A stretch of 64,000 nt of DNA from Phycisphaerales bacterium (lineage in GTDB: Bacteria > Planctomycetota > Phycisphaerae > UBA1845 > UTPLA1). The first letter of the stretch is position 1. Each line of letters begins with the position of its first letter. The notes beneath the pieces are model-generated. The model was not told where the DNA came from and made no database searches. It saw only the letters and a program-made list of their open reading frames with translations. The DNA lies in NCBI GenBank assembly GCA_022360095.1, contig JAKSDK010000138.1:124001-188000 (forward strand), written 5' to 3'. The translations under genes and the position numbers were made by a program. Positions 35,675 to 44,084 of the stretch are shown one piece after another.

Positions 35675-37265
35675 CCTGAAGCGAAAGCGCCGGGGCGGTA
35701 ACCGGCGATGTGCGTTCCTCAACCGCCGGAGCCCTGCGGCGCGAACCGAGCGACTCCGGCCTCGACTTCCATCCGACGATGGCAAAGCCCAAGGTGAAGA
35801 TCGCCAGAAAGGTCCCGACGATTCCCTCGCTGACGGTCACAAAATACCAAAAGCTGAAACCGCAGTAGGCCGCCGCCGCAAGCTCCAACATCCAAACCGG
35901 CGACGATCGCAGCCGATAGCGTTTGGGCTTGGCTTCCGAACCCGACAGGTCTCGTTCCGCATCCCCGCTTTTGGGTGTTCTGACGAACTCGCCGCCGCGT
36001 CGGAAAAGCCCGGAGACGCAGGCGATCGACGTGCTCAAGCAGATTCCGACTCCGAGAATCATCAGCAGCGGACTGGCCAGGACACCGGACCAACGACCTT
36101 GGATCACACGTCTCGAATAAGCATGAGCGACCGGAGGCCCCGACAGACCAATCCACATCAGCGCGACAAGAACAAACATCCAACCGCCGAGCGCGCGATA
36201 CGGATTGACGTGGTAAAGAGGGAAGCAAAGCAATCCCAAAGTCAACATCCAGACGGAAACGCTGTACCCCGTGAGGTGCATCGTGGCTTCGAATTTGCAG
36301 GACATCGGCAGTCTGCTTCGCCAGATCCGAAGAAGCAGTTTTCGAGCACATTGAAGCGAGCCCTTGGCCCATCGGAACTGCTGTGTTTTCAAGGCCGGAA
36401 TCGTCTCGGGCAACTCTGAGGGACACGCGAGGTCCATGCAGTATTCGATCTTCCAGCCAGCAAGCTGCGTTCGATAGGAAAGATCGAGGTCCTCCGTCAA
36501 TGTGTCAGCGGTCCAACCGCCGACGGCCGGGTCCTCAATCGCTTCGCGCCGCCATAGCCCGGCCGTTCCGTTGAAATTCATGAAGAGTTGATTCCAGCTT
36601 CGCCCCCCCTGCTCCACGGCAAAGTGCCCGTCGATCGCAAGGGATTGGGCCCTCGTTAACCAGGAATGCTTCTCGTTCAGATGCGACCATCGACCCTGGA
36701 CGCATGCATTCTCAGGCTCGTCCATCAACAACGGCACACCCCGTCGCAGGAAATCCGACGGTGGAACGAAATCAGCATCAAAAATGGTTATCACGTCTCC
36801 GCGCGCCAGTGACAAACCGTAAGCAAGCGCCCCGGCTTTGTAGCCGGTGCGATTCGGACGCCTCACGACCACCACGTTTCGGCCCGACTGCCGCAGCTCC
36901 TCGGCAACCCGGTCAACGATCAGCCGTGTTTCGTCCGTGCTGTCATCCAGGACCTGAATCTCATGGCGACCATTCGGATAGTCCATCGCCGCGACAGCAC
37001 GGATGACCCGGTCGGCCACATTGGCTTCGTTGTAAAGGGGAACCTGACTGGTCACGACCGGCCACGCCCCGTCCGGCCGTTCCGCGGCATACCATTCGAT
37101 TCGGCTGCTTTGGAGTTGCGAGCGCGGAGCGTGACGTTTGCGAAACAGCCAGGTCAACACATACATATGCAGACCGTACAAAATCAAATACGCGGCGGCC
37201 AACCCATAAAGAAGGACCACGGCGACGCTAAAAGCACTCCACACGACCTGGCTCATTGAATCCAT
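35667..37265 (-). CDS. Processive glycosyltransferase family 2 (cellulose-synthase-like)
   Basis: This 532-residue membrane enzyme has one N-terminal span, a cytoplasmic GT-A domain and four to five C-terminal spans. The catalytic motifs are VLDDSTDET, FDADFVPP and QQFRWAKGS (Q-x-x-RW), with an ED pair at TEDLDLSYR. This is the layout of CslA-type mannan or glucan synthases. It polymerises a beta-linked chain while extruding it. Its stop overlaps the start of the GT87-like gene, so the two are translated together and may act on one glycan. The C-terminal tail after the last span is polar. Confidence 0.88.
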   Translation of the reverse strand: MDSMSQVVWSAFSVAVVLLYGLAAAYLILYGLHMYVLTWLFRKRHAPRSQLQSSRIEWYAAERPDGAWPVVTSQVPLYNEANVADRVIRAVAAMDYPNGRHEIQVLDDSTDETRLIVDRVAEELRQSGRNVVVVRRPNRTGYKAGALAYGLSLARGDVITIFDADFVPPSDFLRRGVPLLMDEPENACVQGRWSHLNEKHSWLTRAQSLAIDGHFAVEQGGRSWNQLFMNFNGTAGLWRREAIEDPAVGGWTADTLTEDLDLSYRTQLAGWKIEYCMDLACPSELPETIPALKTQQFRWAKGSLQCARKLLLRIWRSRLPMSCKFEATMHLTGYSVSVWMLTLGLLCFPLYHVNPYRALGGWMFVLVALMWIGLSGPPVAHAYSRRVIQGRWSGVLASPLLMILGVGICLSTSIACVSGLFRRGGEFVRTPKSGDAERDLSGSEAKPKRYRLRSSPVWMLELAAAAYCGFSFWYFVTVSEGIVGTFLAIFTLGFAIVGWKSRPESLGSRRRAPAVEERTSPVTAPALSLQDE

Positions 37266-37297
37266 CCCCGCAAGACGCCTCTTTCACAAATCGACGA

Positions 37298-38161
37298 CTA
37301 TTGCAGATTTAACTTCCAATCGTAGTCAAAGTATTTCAGTCGCCAATCATACGTTCGCAAGGTTCGACTCAACGCGGGGTCGTCCACGCTCATCGCCAGG
37401 AACGCTGCCACCGACTCAGCCCGCGGTGAAAAACCGGGATCGGTAAAATCCTTCCGATACCATTCGAAGACCTTACTGATCCTGATCACGCGCTTGTCAC
37501 GATCAATCAGGCAGTTTTTCCTGTTTTTCACAAACCGTCGCATGGCCGACGCGAGTTGCTCGTCGACCTCCTTGCCCGTATAAGCCCGGTTCCATAACGG
37601 CGGGCATCCCCTGGCCGCGCAAACCAAGGCCACGTGAATCCGGGGGTCACGGAGACCGTCCTGCTTGCGAATGATCTCATGCTCAATCTCATCCAGCGAC
37701 CAGCGACCACCGCCGACCTTGAACTTCATTCCTTTCCAAAGGGTCTGGCCGTTCACCTTCTGATCCTTGATACTGTATTCCCGCCAAGCCTTCTGATCTT
37801 GCGGTAACGTCTTGAGCACCCCCTGAATGGTCAAAGCATTGTAAGCATTGATCCAGAATGCCAATCGTTCCTTATCATTTTCCAAGCCCGCGGCGTCGGC
37901 CTTCGACAATCGCTCGAGGTAGTTCTGAAATGCCTTCGATTTTGAGAAGCTCGCATAATCGACCAGCCCTTCGGCATCGACGAATTTTCTTAGCGCTTGA
38001 TCCCAGAGACGATGATCAAACGTCTTTCGCCCCCCGATGACGACGGTTTTCGCGCCGCCCTGGGATTCTTCGACTCCGGGGTCCTGTGAAAAAGCGCTCT
38101 TTTCCTTCCATGCACCGCATGCAAGAAAAACAAGAAGCAGAATGGAACAACGTCGCGTCAT
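37298..38161 (-). CDS. DUF547 family secreted protein
   Basis: This 287-residue protein starts MTRRCSILLLVFLACGAWKE, a signal peptide or lipoprotein-like leader. The DUF547 core follows, with RLAFWINAYNALTIQGVL and IHVALVCAARGCPPL, the two best conserved stretches of the family. Function is unknown; a catalytic Cys/His-based peptidase-like fold has been suggested for relatives, but I cannot show activity. It is on the minus strand between the GT2 gene and the universal stress protein. The first ATG (38173) would add four residues. Confidence 0.85.
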   Translation of the reverse strand: MTRRCSILLLVFLACGAWKEKSAFSQDPGVEESQGGAKTVVIGGRKTFDHRLWDQALRKFVDAEGLVDYASFSKSKAFQNYLERLSKADAAGLENDKERLAFWINAYNALTIQGVLKTLPQDQKAWREYSIKDQKVNGQTLWKGMKFKVGGGRWSLDEIEHEIIRKQDGLRDPRIHVALVCAARGCPPLWNRAYTGKEVDEQLASAMRRFVKNRKNCLIDRDKRVIRISKVFEWYRKDFTDPGFSPRAESVAAFLAMSVDDPALSRTLRTYDWRLKYFDYDWKLNLQ

Positions 38162-38187
38162 CGGGAACTCCAAACCTTAAAGCGCGG

Positions 38188-38658
38188 CTAAGGCATCACA
38201 AATTCGTGCTCCGGGTGCCGAATCGTCAACACCGGACAGGGCGCCTTGCGGACGACTTTTTCCGCCACGGAGCCCAGCAATACGTGCTTCAGCCCACTAC
38301 GACCGTGCGTCCCGATGACGATGAGATCAATTTCGTTCTCGCGCGCATAACGAATGATCTCCATGAACGGTCGCCCCACACACACCTCCGTCACCAGGGG
38401 GACTTTAAGATCCTGCAAATGCTCCTGCACAAATTTCTTCAGCTCCTGCTTGGAAACGTCAACCAGTTCATCCGTCGCCGGGGCGACCGGAAGGCTGTTC
38501 GGCCCCATGGCCATCCAATACATCGCCGCCTCATCGACAACGTGGACAAGATGCAGCTCAGCGGAGTATGCCTCTGAGAAGGAGCGTGCATAGATCAGAG
38601 CCTGGAGGGAAAGGTCTGAAAAATCGGAAGGAAAAAGAACTCGTTTTATTTGGATCAC
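38188..38658 (-). CDS. Universal stress protein (UspA family)
   Basis: This 156-residue cytoplasmic protein begins VIQIKRVLFPSDFSDLSLQA and ends with the ATP-binding signature VIGTHGRSGLKHVLLGSVAEKVVRKAPCPV (G-2x-G-9x-GS, shown here as one segment split by the loop). The start is GTG at 38658, preceded by GGGGAGAAACTTC, a good ribosome binding site; the longest frame (to 38754) adds 32 unrelated residues. Family members bind ATP and support stress survival. It is divergent from lipA with a 123-base gap. Confidence 0.92.
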   Translation of the reverse strand: MIQIKRVLFPSDFSDLSLQALIYARSFSEAYSAELHLVHVVDEAAMYWMAMGPNSLPVAPATDELVDVSKQELKKFVQEHLQDLKVPLVTEVCVGRPFMEIIRYARENEIDLIVIGTHGRSGLKHVLLGSVAEKVVRKAPCPVLTIRHPEHEFVMP

Positions 38659-38781
38659 GAAGTTTCTCCCCTGTTCGCCGCTACAAACTAAAGGATACGC
38701 ATCTCCGCGTAAACGGGCTATACTAGGATGATAATCATGAGAACGGCTCGCCATTTGGCGGCCCCACAGGAAACGAATAAC

Positions 38782-39684
38782 ATGCAGCTAGACGTTTTAG
38801 AGTCCCCCGCCCCGAGCAACCGGCGCCTGCCCCCGTGGCTCAAGCGCCCCCTGCCGACCGGCGACATTCTTCTCAGCACACGCAGGATCGTGGAAAAAAG
38901 CGGAGTCGCCACCGTTTGCGAGGAGGCACGGTGTCCAAATCTCTCGGAGTGCTGGTCGCATCGTCACGCGACGTTCATGATCATGGGGGACAAGTGCACA
39001 CGTCGCTGCCATTTTTGTGCCGTCAACACCGCGAGGCCCGACCCGCTTGAAACCGACGAACCCCGGCGTCTGGCCGGCGCCGTTGCGGAATTGGGCCTGC
39101 GTCACGTCGTGATTACCGCCGTCGCCCGGGACGACCTGCCTGACGAAGGCGCCGGCCACTTCGCCGAGTGCGTCCGTGAGATTCGGGCCCGATCGCCCGA
39201 ATGCGCGATTGAAGTCCTGCCTGCTGACTTCCACGCTCGCGACGATTGCCTGAGAATTCTTTGCGATGCTCGACCCGATATCTACAATCACAATCAGGAA
39301 ACCGTGGAGCGCCTCTCTCCGTCCATCCGGCCTTCCGCTCGATATCGCCGAACGCTTGACGTTCTGAGAAAAGTCAAACAGCATCTACCGCAAGTTTTCA
39401 CAAAGAGCGGCTTGATGGTCGGCCTCGGCGAAACGCGCGAAGAGTTGCATCAGACCTTCGTCGATCTTCGCGCCGTGGACGTGGATATTCTCACCGTCGG
39501 CCAATACCTCCGGCCGACCGAAACACACGCGCCGGTCGCGCGTTACGTGCCGCCCGAGGAGTTTGATGAAATCGCCGCCGAAGCCGAGGCCCTGGGCTTT
39601 CGAGCCGTGGCCGCTGGACCGTTCGTCCGCTCCAGCTACAATGCGGCCGAGGTCTATGAAGCCATCAACGCCAGGAAACGGTAG
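38782..39684 (+). CDS. lipA: Lipoyl synthase
   Basis: This 300-residue radical-SAM enzyme inserts two sulfurs into octanoyl groups on carrier proteins such as GcvH. The auxiliary cluster cysteines are C46, C51 and C57 (CEEARCPNLSEC); the radical-SAM cluster is C72, C76, C79 (CTRRCHFC). The C-terminal RSSYNAAE segment holds the conserved RSSY serine. NHNQETV and QYLRPT are also typical. I chose the ATG at 38782 with AGGAAA upstream; another in-frame start is at 38728. A target, GcvH, is encoded at 61460. Confidence 0.95.
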   Translation: MQLDVLESPAPSNRRLPPWLKRPLPTGDILLSTRRIVEKSGVATVCEEARCPNLSECWSHRHATFMIMGDKCTRRCHFCAVNTARPDPLETDEPRRLAGAVAELGLRHVVITAVARDDLPDEGAGHFAECVREIRARSPECAIEVLPADFHARDDCLRILCDARPDIYNHNQETVERLSPSIRPSARYRRTLDVLRKVKQHLPQVFTKSGLMVGLGETREELHQTFVDLRAVDVDILTVGQYLRPTETHAPVARYVPPEEFDEIAAEAEALGFRAVAAGPFVRSSYNAAEVYEAINARKR

Positions 39685-39702
39685 GTAAGAAAATCAACAA
39701 AA

Positions 39703-39793
39703 CAGAGCCCCGACCGTCCGGGAGGGGTGGGCGCACGGATGCAGAGGGCCCGACCGTTTGCACACCAACCGCTTCCTGACGGGCGCGGCTCTG
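39703..39793. repeat. Imperfect inverted repeat between lipA and tmk
   Basis: The left arm at 39703-39728 (cagagccccgaccgtccggg...) and right arm at 39768-39793 (...ctgacgggcgcggctctg) are complementary at 20 of 26 positions. The right arm is almost the same as sequences at 53224-53247 and 54914-54938, so it is a copy of a dispersed intergenic element. It could form a transcription-terminating hairpin after lipA. Confidence 0.65.
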
Positions 39794-39828
39794 ATCGATA
39801 AATCGACTCATTCGCGCGGGGCATTGGT

Positions 39829-40527
39829 TTGTCAGAAAAAGTATTCGATCGGCTCAGGGGAAAGTTCATTGTCTTTGACGGCGTAGACGGCGCTGGCAAA
39901 GGCGCGCAGCTCAAACGCCTGGAAGCGAATCTGGAGACCCACGGCATCGAGGTCGTCCGAACGCGCGACCCCGGCGGCACGGTGATCGGCGATCGTATTC
40001 GCCACGTCATCCTTGATTACGATCTTGCCGAAATGGACGTCCGCTGTGAAACGTTTTTGTTCATGGCCTCACGCGCTCAACTCGCACGAGACGTCATAGG
40101 GCCGGCAGTCTCCGAGGGCAAAGCGTGCCTGGGAGATCGATATGTCTCCGCCACCTGTGCCTATCAAGGCGCCGCAGGCTATGACCCCAAACGGGTGGTG
40201 GAGCTTGCTCAATTCGCCATCGGCGACACGTGGCCGAGCCTCACCATCATCATTGACATGCCGCCGAAAGAGGCCTTCAAACGAACCGGCCGAAAGACGA
40301 ACGCGCAACGAAAAAACGCAGGGGCCGAAGGTCAAACGATGCTTTTTCACGACGCCCACACCGACGCGATGGAGGCAAGGCCACTCGAGTTTCACCAACG
40401 CGTCCGCGAAATCTTCCTTGAGCTGCCCAATTTCTATCCGGCTCCCGTCGTCATTGTGGACGGCAACGGCTCCGAAGACGACGTCGAGACCCGTGTGACG
40501 GAGGCCCTGGCCAATGCCGCTCTCTGA
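39829..40527 (+). CDS. tmk: Thymidylate kinase with altered Walker A motif
   Basis: This 232-residue protein should phosphorylate dTMP to dTDP. It has FIVFDGVDGAGKGAQL (P-loop at 18-25), the TRDPGGT motif and GDRYVSATCAYQG, all as in Tmk. The residue after the P-loop lysine is Gly 25, where the family normally has Ser or Thr. The start is TTG at 39829 with only a weak ribosome binding site; there is no earlier ATG in frame. It overlaps holB by 14 bases, the usual tmk-holB neighbourhood. An insert-like stretch near residues 155-175 (KTNAQRKNAGAEGQ) may be the lid. Confidence 0.86.
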   Translation: MSEKVFDRLRGKFIVFDGVDGAGKGAQLKRLEANLETHGIEVVRTRDPGGTVIGDRIRHVILDYDLAEMDVRCETFLFMASRAQLARDVIGPAVSEGKACLGDRYVSATCAYQGAAGYDPKRVVELAQFAIGDTWPSLTIIIDMPPKEAFKRTGRKTNAQRKNAGAEGQTMLFHDAHTDAMEARPLEFHQRVREIFLELPNFYPAPVVIVDGNGSEDDVETRVTEALANAAL

Positions 40528-41662
40528 CGTCCTTCACCAAGACAGGGCCCACAATCGGCTCCAGCGCGCCTTCTGCGCCGGACGAATTCCCCATGCATAC
40601 CTGTTCACCGGACCTGACGGCGTGGGTAAGGAAATGCTGGCGAACCGACTTGCCGCCGTGCTCTTGTGTACGAATCCCCAAGAGCGCCAGCCCCCGGCAG
40701 ACGTCCAAGGTGCACTCGAAACCTGGCGCGACGCCTGCGGTCGCTGTGTCGATTGCGAACTGCTTCGCGCCGGCAATCATCCTGATTTTCATCGAATCCA
40801 CCGAACACTCAACAAGTCACATCCCGATGCCCAGATTCGCAGCCGCAAAGCGATTGATCTCAGCATCGACGTCATCCGTCATTTCCTGATTGCCAGGATC
40901 GGACTTCGCCCCAGCCAGGGTCAGTCCAAAGTGTTTATCATCACCGAGGCCGAACGGCTCAGTGCCGGCGCGCAAAACGCGATGCTTAAGACGCTCGAGG
41001 AACCGCCCGCGCATAGTTATCTTGTCCTGCTCGCAACCTCTGCAGACGCGCTTCTGGAAACGACGAAATCGCGCTGTCAGCACGTTTCGTTCAACACGTT
41101 ACCGGCTGAGTTCATCCGTCGGCATCTGGACGACCAAGCCGGTCTTTCGCAAGACGCCGCCACCTTCCTTGCCGAGCTTTCGCAGGGAAGCCTCGGACAA
41201 GCCATGCAATTCGCCGCGTATGGATTGCATGACAGCGTCTCCGCATTGCTCGACCTTCTGAGCCAGGCGGCAGCCAATCCCCTCGCGTGCGGCAAAGGTC
41301 TGCAGGAGGCCGCACAGGAACTGGCGGGCGCCCTAAAAACACAGTCCGACGACGACACCGGTGATACGAATATGACCCGCCTTGCCCAGAACATGATCCT
41401 GGCCACGGCGTCCACGATTCTGCGGGATGTGCAGCGGCTCACGGTCGGCCACCGCCCGGCGGCGCTTCCTTCGAACGCCGTGATCTCTCGGTTGGCGGAG
41501 AAAACGCATCCCGAGGCGATGCGAAAAACGATCCAGGCCGTCGGCACGGCAGAGTACCAGATCCGACGCAGCGGCAACGTGAATCTGATCTTTGACACAC
41601 TCGGCATTGCAATCGGGCGCGGACTAAAACCTGGCGCCCGCACGTCACAACCTGTCATTTGA
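40514..41662 (+). CDS. holB: DNA polymerase III subunit delta'
   Basis: This 382-residue clamp-loader subunit begins DVLHQDRAHNRLQRAFCAGRIP and has HAYLFTGPDGVGKEMLA, a P-loop-like motif. A zinc-binding set follows (CGRCVDCELL), then QNAMLKTLEEPP and TTKSRCQHVSF with the SRC motif that acts in the neighbouring subunit. The delta' subunit loads the sliding clamp together with gamma/tau and delta. The ATP site may be inactive, as is common for delta'. It starts inside the last codons of tmk, implying coupled translation. Confidence 0.9.
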   Translation: MPLSDVLHQDRAHNRLQRAFCAGRIPHAYLFTGPDGVGKEMLANRLAAVLLCTNPQERQPPADVQGALETWRDACGRCVDCELLRAGNHPDFHRIHRTLNKSHPDAQIRSRKAIDLSIDVIRHFLIARIGLRPSQGQSKVFIITEAERLSAGAQNAMLKTLEEPPAHSYLVLLATSADALLETTKSRCQHVSFNTLPAEFIRRHLDDQAGLSQDAATFLAELSQGSLGQAMQFAAYGLHDSVSALLDLLSQAAANPLACGKGLQEAAQELAGALKTQSDDDTGDTNMTRLAQNMILATASTILRDVQRLTVGHRPAALPSNAVISRLAEKTHPEAMRKTIQAVGTAEYQIRRSGNVNLIFDTLGIAIGRGLKPGARTSQPVI

Positions 41663-41706
41663 GCCGCATCTATTTTATTTACAACAAATTACAACGAATG
41701 TAGGGC

Positions 41707-41734
41707 TTGACTTAAGGCGCAGGTCCGATATTAT
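41707..41734 (+). promoter_or_regulatory. Sigma-70-like promoter upstream of prkA
   Basis: A -35 box TTGACT (41707-41712) and a -10 box TATTAT (41729-41734) are separated by 16 bases. It lies about 135 bases before the prkA start codon and 45 bases after the holB stop, so prkA probably has its own promoter and a leader of about 130 bases. Confidence 0.65.
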
Positions 41735-41869
41735 TACTCTGATCGTGAAACACCTCGCGCCATCGGTTCTGTGATCCTAGCCCGTCACGGCCGATCAATT
41801 AGATGGGGAAGATTCAGGCGAGCGAACATAAAGTCCTTTATCAATCACAGCACGCGGGAGATCGACGCG

Positions 41870-43930
41870 ATGGCCAACAAAAACGCAATCTACGAACTGG
41901 TTGAAAAACGGCTCGACACCCAGAGCTTTCGCGACGAGCATTGGGAAGGCACGTTTGACGACTACCTCGATCTCGTGACCCGCAATCCCCGTATTGCCCG
42001 CAACGCCTTTCAACGAATCTATGACATGATTCTCCACTTCGGCACCGAGCGCTACACGAAGCTCCGCCATGAGTACGTGCGCTACAAATTCTTCTCCGAC
42101 CCCATCGGCAACGGGGAAGATGCCATCTATGGATTGGAAAATTCCTTGATGCAACTCGTGGACTTCTTCAAATCCGCAGCCCAGGGCTATGGCACGGAGC
42201 GCCGCATCCTGCTGTTGCACGGTCCTGTCGGCTCGGCGAAATCAACCATATGCCGGCTGCTCAAAAAGGGTCTGGAGTATTACTCGCGCCTGGAGGAAGG
42301 TGCGATGTACACGTTCTCGTGGAAGATCGAGAAACCCAACGGCGAAACCGATCTTGCCGACTGTCCGATGCACGAGGAGCCGTTGAAGCTCGTGCCCCAT
42401 CAGGCGCGTCGCGACATCATTACGATGCTGAATGAAACGCTGCCGCCTGAGCACCAAATCCTCGTGGAAGGCGATCTCGATCCGTTCTGCCGCAAGACCT
42501 ATGACGACCTCCTCAAAAAATACGACGGTGACTGGAAAAAAGTCATGGAACATGTCGTCATCCGACGGTTCATCGTGAGTGAAAAGGACCGGCGCGGCAT
42601 CGGCACCTTCCAGCCCAAGGACGAAAAAAACCAGGACTCGACGGAACTCACTGGCGACATCAACTTCCGCAAGATCGCCGAGTACGGTTCCGATTCCGAC
42701 CCGAGGGCCTTTAACTTTGACGGCGAACTGAATATCGCCAATCGCGGCGTCATCGAATTTATCGAAGTGCTGAAGCTCGACGTGGCGTTTCTCTACGACC
42801 TGCTCGGCGCCTCTCAAGAACACGTGATCAAGCCCAAGAAGTTCGCGCAGACCAATATCGACGAGGTCATCATCGGCCATACGAACGAGCCGGAGTACAA
42901 GAAGCTCCAGAACAACGAACTCATGGAAGCCTTTCGCGACCGTACCATTAAGATCGACGTGCCATACAACGTCGTTCTCGATGACGAAGTCAGGATCTAC
43001 GAAAAGGACTTCAACAAAGAACGCGTTCGCGGATTGCACATCGCCCCCCACACCGTCGAGACGGCGGCGATGTGGGCCGTGCTGACGCGTCTGGAGGAAC
43101 CCAAGAAGGCCGGCCTCACACGACTCCAGAAACTCAAGCTGTACACCGGCAAGAGCATTCCCGGCTTTACAGAAGATTCCGTCAAAGAGCTGGTCGAAGA
43201 AGCACCGCGCGAAGGCATGCAGGGAATCAGCCCGCGATACATCCAGGACAAAATTTCGAACTCTCTCGTCAGCGACCAGGCCATCAAGGAAAAGGGCATC
43301 AATCCGTTCATGGTGATGAACGAACTCGAATCCGGTCTGTCGCATCACTCTTTGATTGCGGATGAGGAGTTGAAAAAGGAATACAAGGAGCTGCTGAACG
43401 TCGTCCGTGAGGAATATGAGGATATCCTCAAGACGGAGGTTCAGCGGGCAATCAGCGCCGACGAGGACGCCATCAAGCGGCTATGTGCGAACTATATCGA
43501 AAATGTTCGCGCATACACACAGCGGGAGAAAGTGCGGAACAAATACACCGGCCGCGACGAGGAACCTGATGAACGTCTGATGCGGTCGATCGAGGAAAAG
43601 ATCGACATTCCCGAATCGCGCAAGGACGATTTCCGCCAGGAGATCATGAATTACATCGGCGCGCTTTCGCTCGACGGGAAGCGATTCGAATACAACACCA
43701 ATGCACGTCTGCAAAAGGCGCTCGAGTTAAAGCTGTTCGAGGATCAGCGCGACACGATCAAGCTCAAGAACGTCGTCAGCGGCGTCGTCGATGACGAAAC
43801 GCAGGCAAAAATCGACGTCGTCAAACAACGATTGATCAAGTACTTCGGCTATAACGAAACGAGCGCAACCGACGTCTTGAACTACGTCGCCAGTATCTTT
43901 GCCCGTGGCGACGCCAAATCGGAAGACTAG
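41870..43930 (+). CDS. prkA: PrkA family serine protein kinase
   Basis: This 686-residue AAA-type protein kinase begins [20 protein letters not shown] and has the Walker A motif HGPVGSAKS at 118-125. The region [20 protein letters not shown] and the segment [15 protein letters not shown] are family-typical. PrkA phosphorylates a protein in stationary phase or sporulation; relatives are encoded with yeaH (DUF444) and spoVR. Neither partner is present here. The start is ATG 41870 after a GGGAG site; the longer frame adds 33 arginine-rich residues. A large perfect inverted repeat follows the stop. Confidence 0.93.
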   Translation: MANKNAIYELVEKRLDTQSFRDEHWEGTFDDYLDLVTRNPRIARNAFQRIYDMILHFGTERYTKLRHEYVRYKFFSDPIGNGEDAIYGLENSLMQLVDFFKSAAQGYGTERRILLLHGPVGSAKSTICRLLKKGLEYYSRLEEGAMYTFSWKIEKPNGETDLADCPMHEEPLKLVPHQARRDIITMLNETLPPEHQILVEGDLDPFCRKTYDDLLKKYDGDWKKVMEHVVIRRFIVSEKDRRGIGTFQPKDEKNQDSTELTGDINFRKIAEYGSDSDPRAFNFDGELNIANRGVIEFIEVLKLDVAFLYDLLGASQEHVIKPKKFAQTNIDEVIIGHTNEPEYKKLQNNELMEAFRDRTIKIDVPYNVVLDDEVRIYEKDFNKERVRGLHIAPHTVETAAMWAVLTRLEEPKKAGLTRLQKLKLYTGKSIPGFTEDSVKELVEEAPREGMQGISPRYIQDKISNSLVSDQAIKEKGINPFMVMNELESGLSHHSLIADEELKKEYKELLNVVREEYEDILKTEVQRAISADEDAIKRLCANYIENVRAYTQREKVRNKYTGRDEEPDERLMRSIEEKIDIPESRKDDFRQEIMNYIGALSLDGKRFEYNTNARLQKALELKLFEDQRDTIKLKNVVSGVVDDETQAKIDVVKQRLIKYFGYNETSATDVLNYVASIFARGDAKSED

Positions 43931-43960
43931 AGCGTTTTAAAACTGCGGGTGAATGGAGGG

Positions 43961-44039
43961 GGTGGCATGGCCAAGCGAAGCGCGGCCATGTTTCGCCCGG
44001 GGAACCTGACATGGCCGCGCTTCGCTTGGCCATGCCACC
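43961..44039. repeat. 30-bp perfect inverted repeat, probable dual terminator
   Basis: The arms at 43961-43990 and 44010-44039 are exact complements of each other over 30 bases, with a 19-base loop. The arms begin ggtggcatggccaagc. It sits between the convergent ends of prkA and the c-di-GMP gene. As RNA it would form a very stable hairpin on either strand; there is no T-run, so it may be a mobile-type intergenic repeat used as a terminator. Confidence 0.85.
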
Positions 44040-44084
44040 CAGTCACGCCGTCACCGAACCAAAGACAGGAACGACGTTTCCCGC

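Noticed and set aside
42242..43348. Minus-strand open frame of 368 codons opposite prkA
   Set aside because: It lies wholly inside prkA, which is strongly supported by family motifs, and its sequence has no recognisable features.
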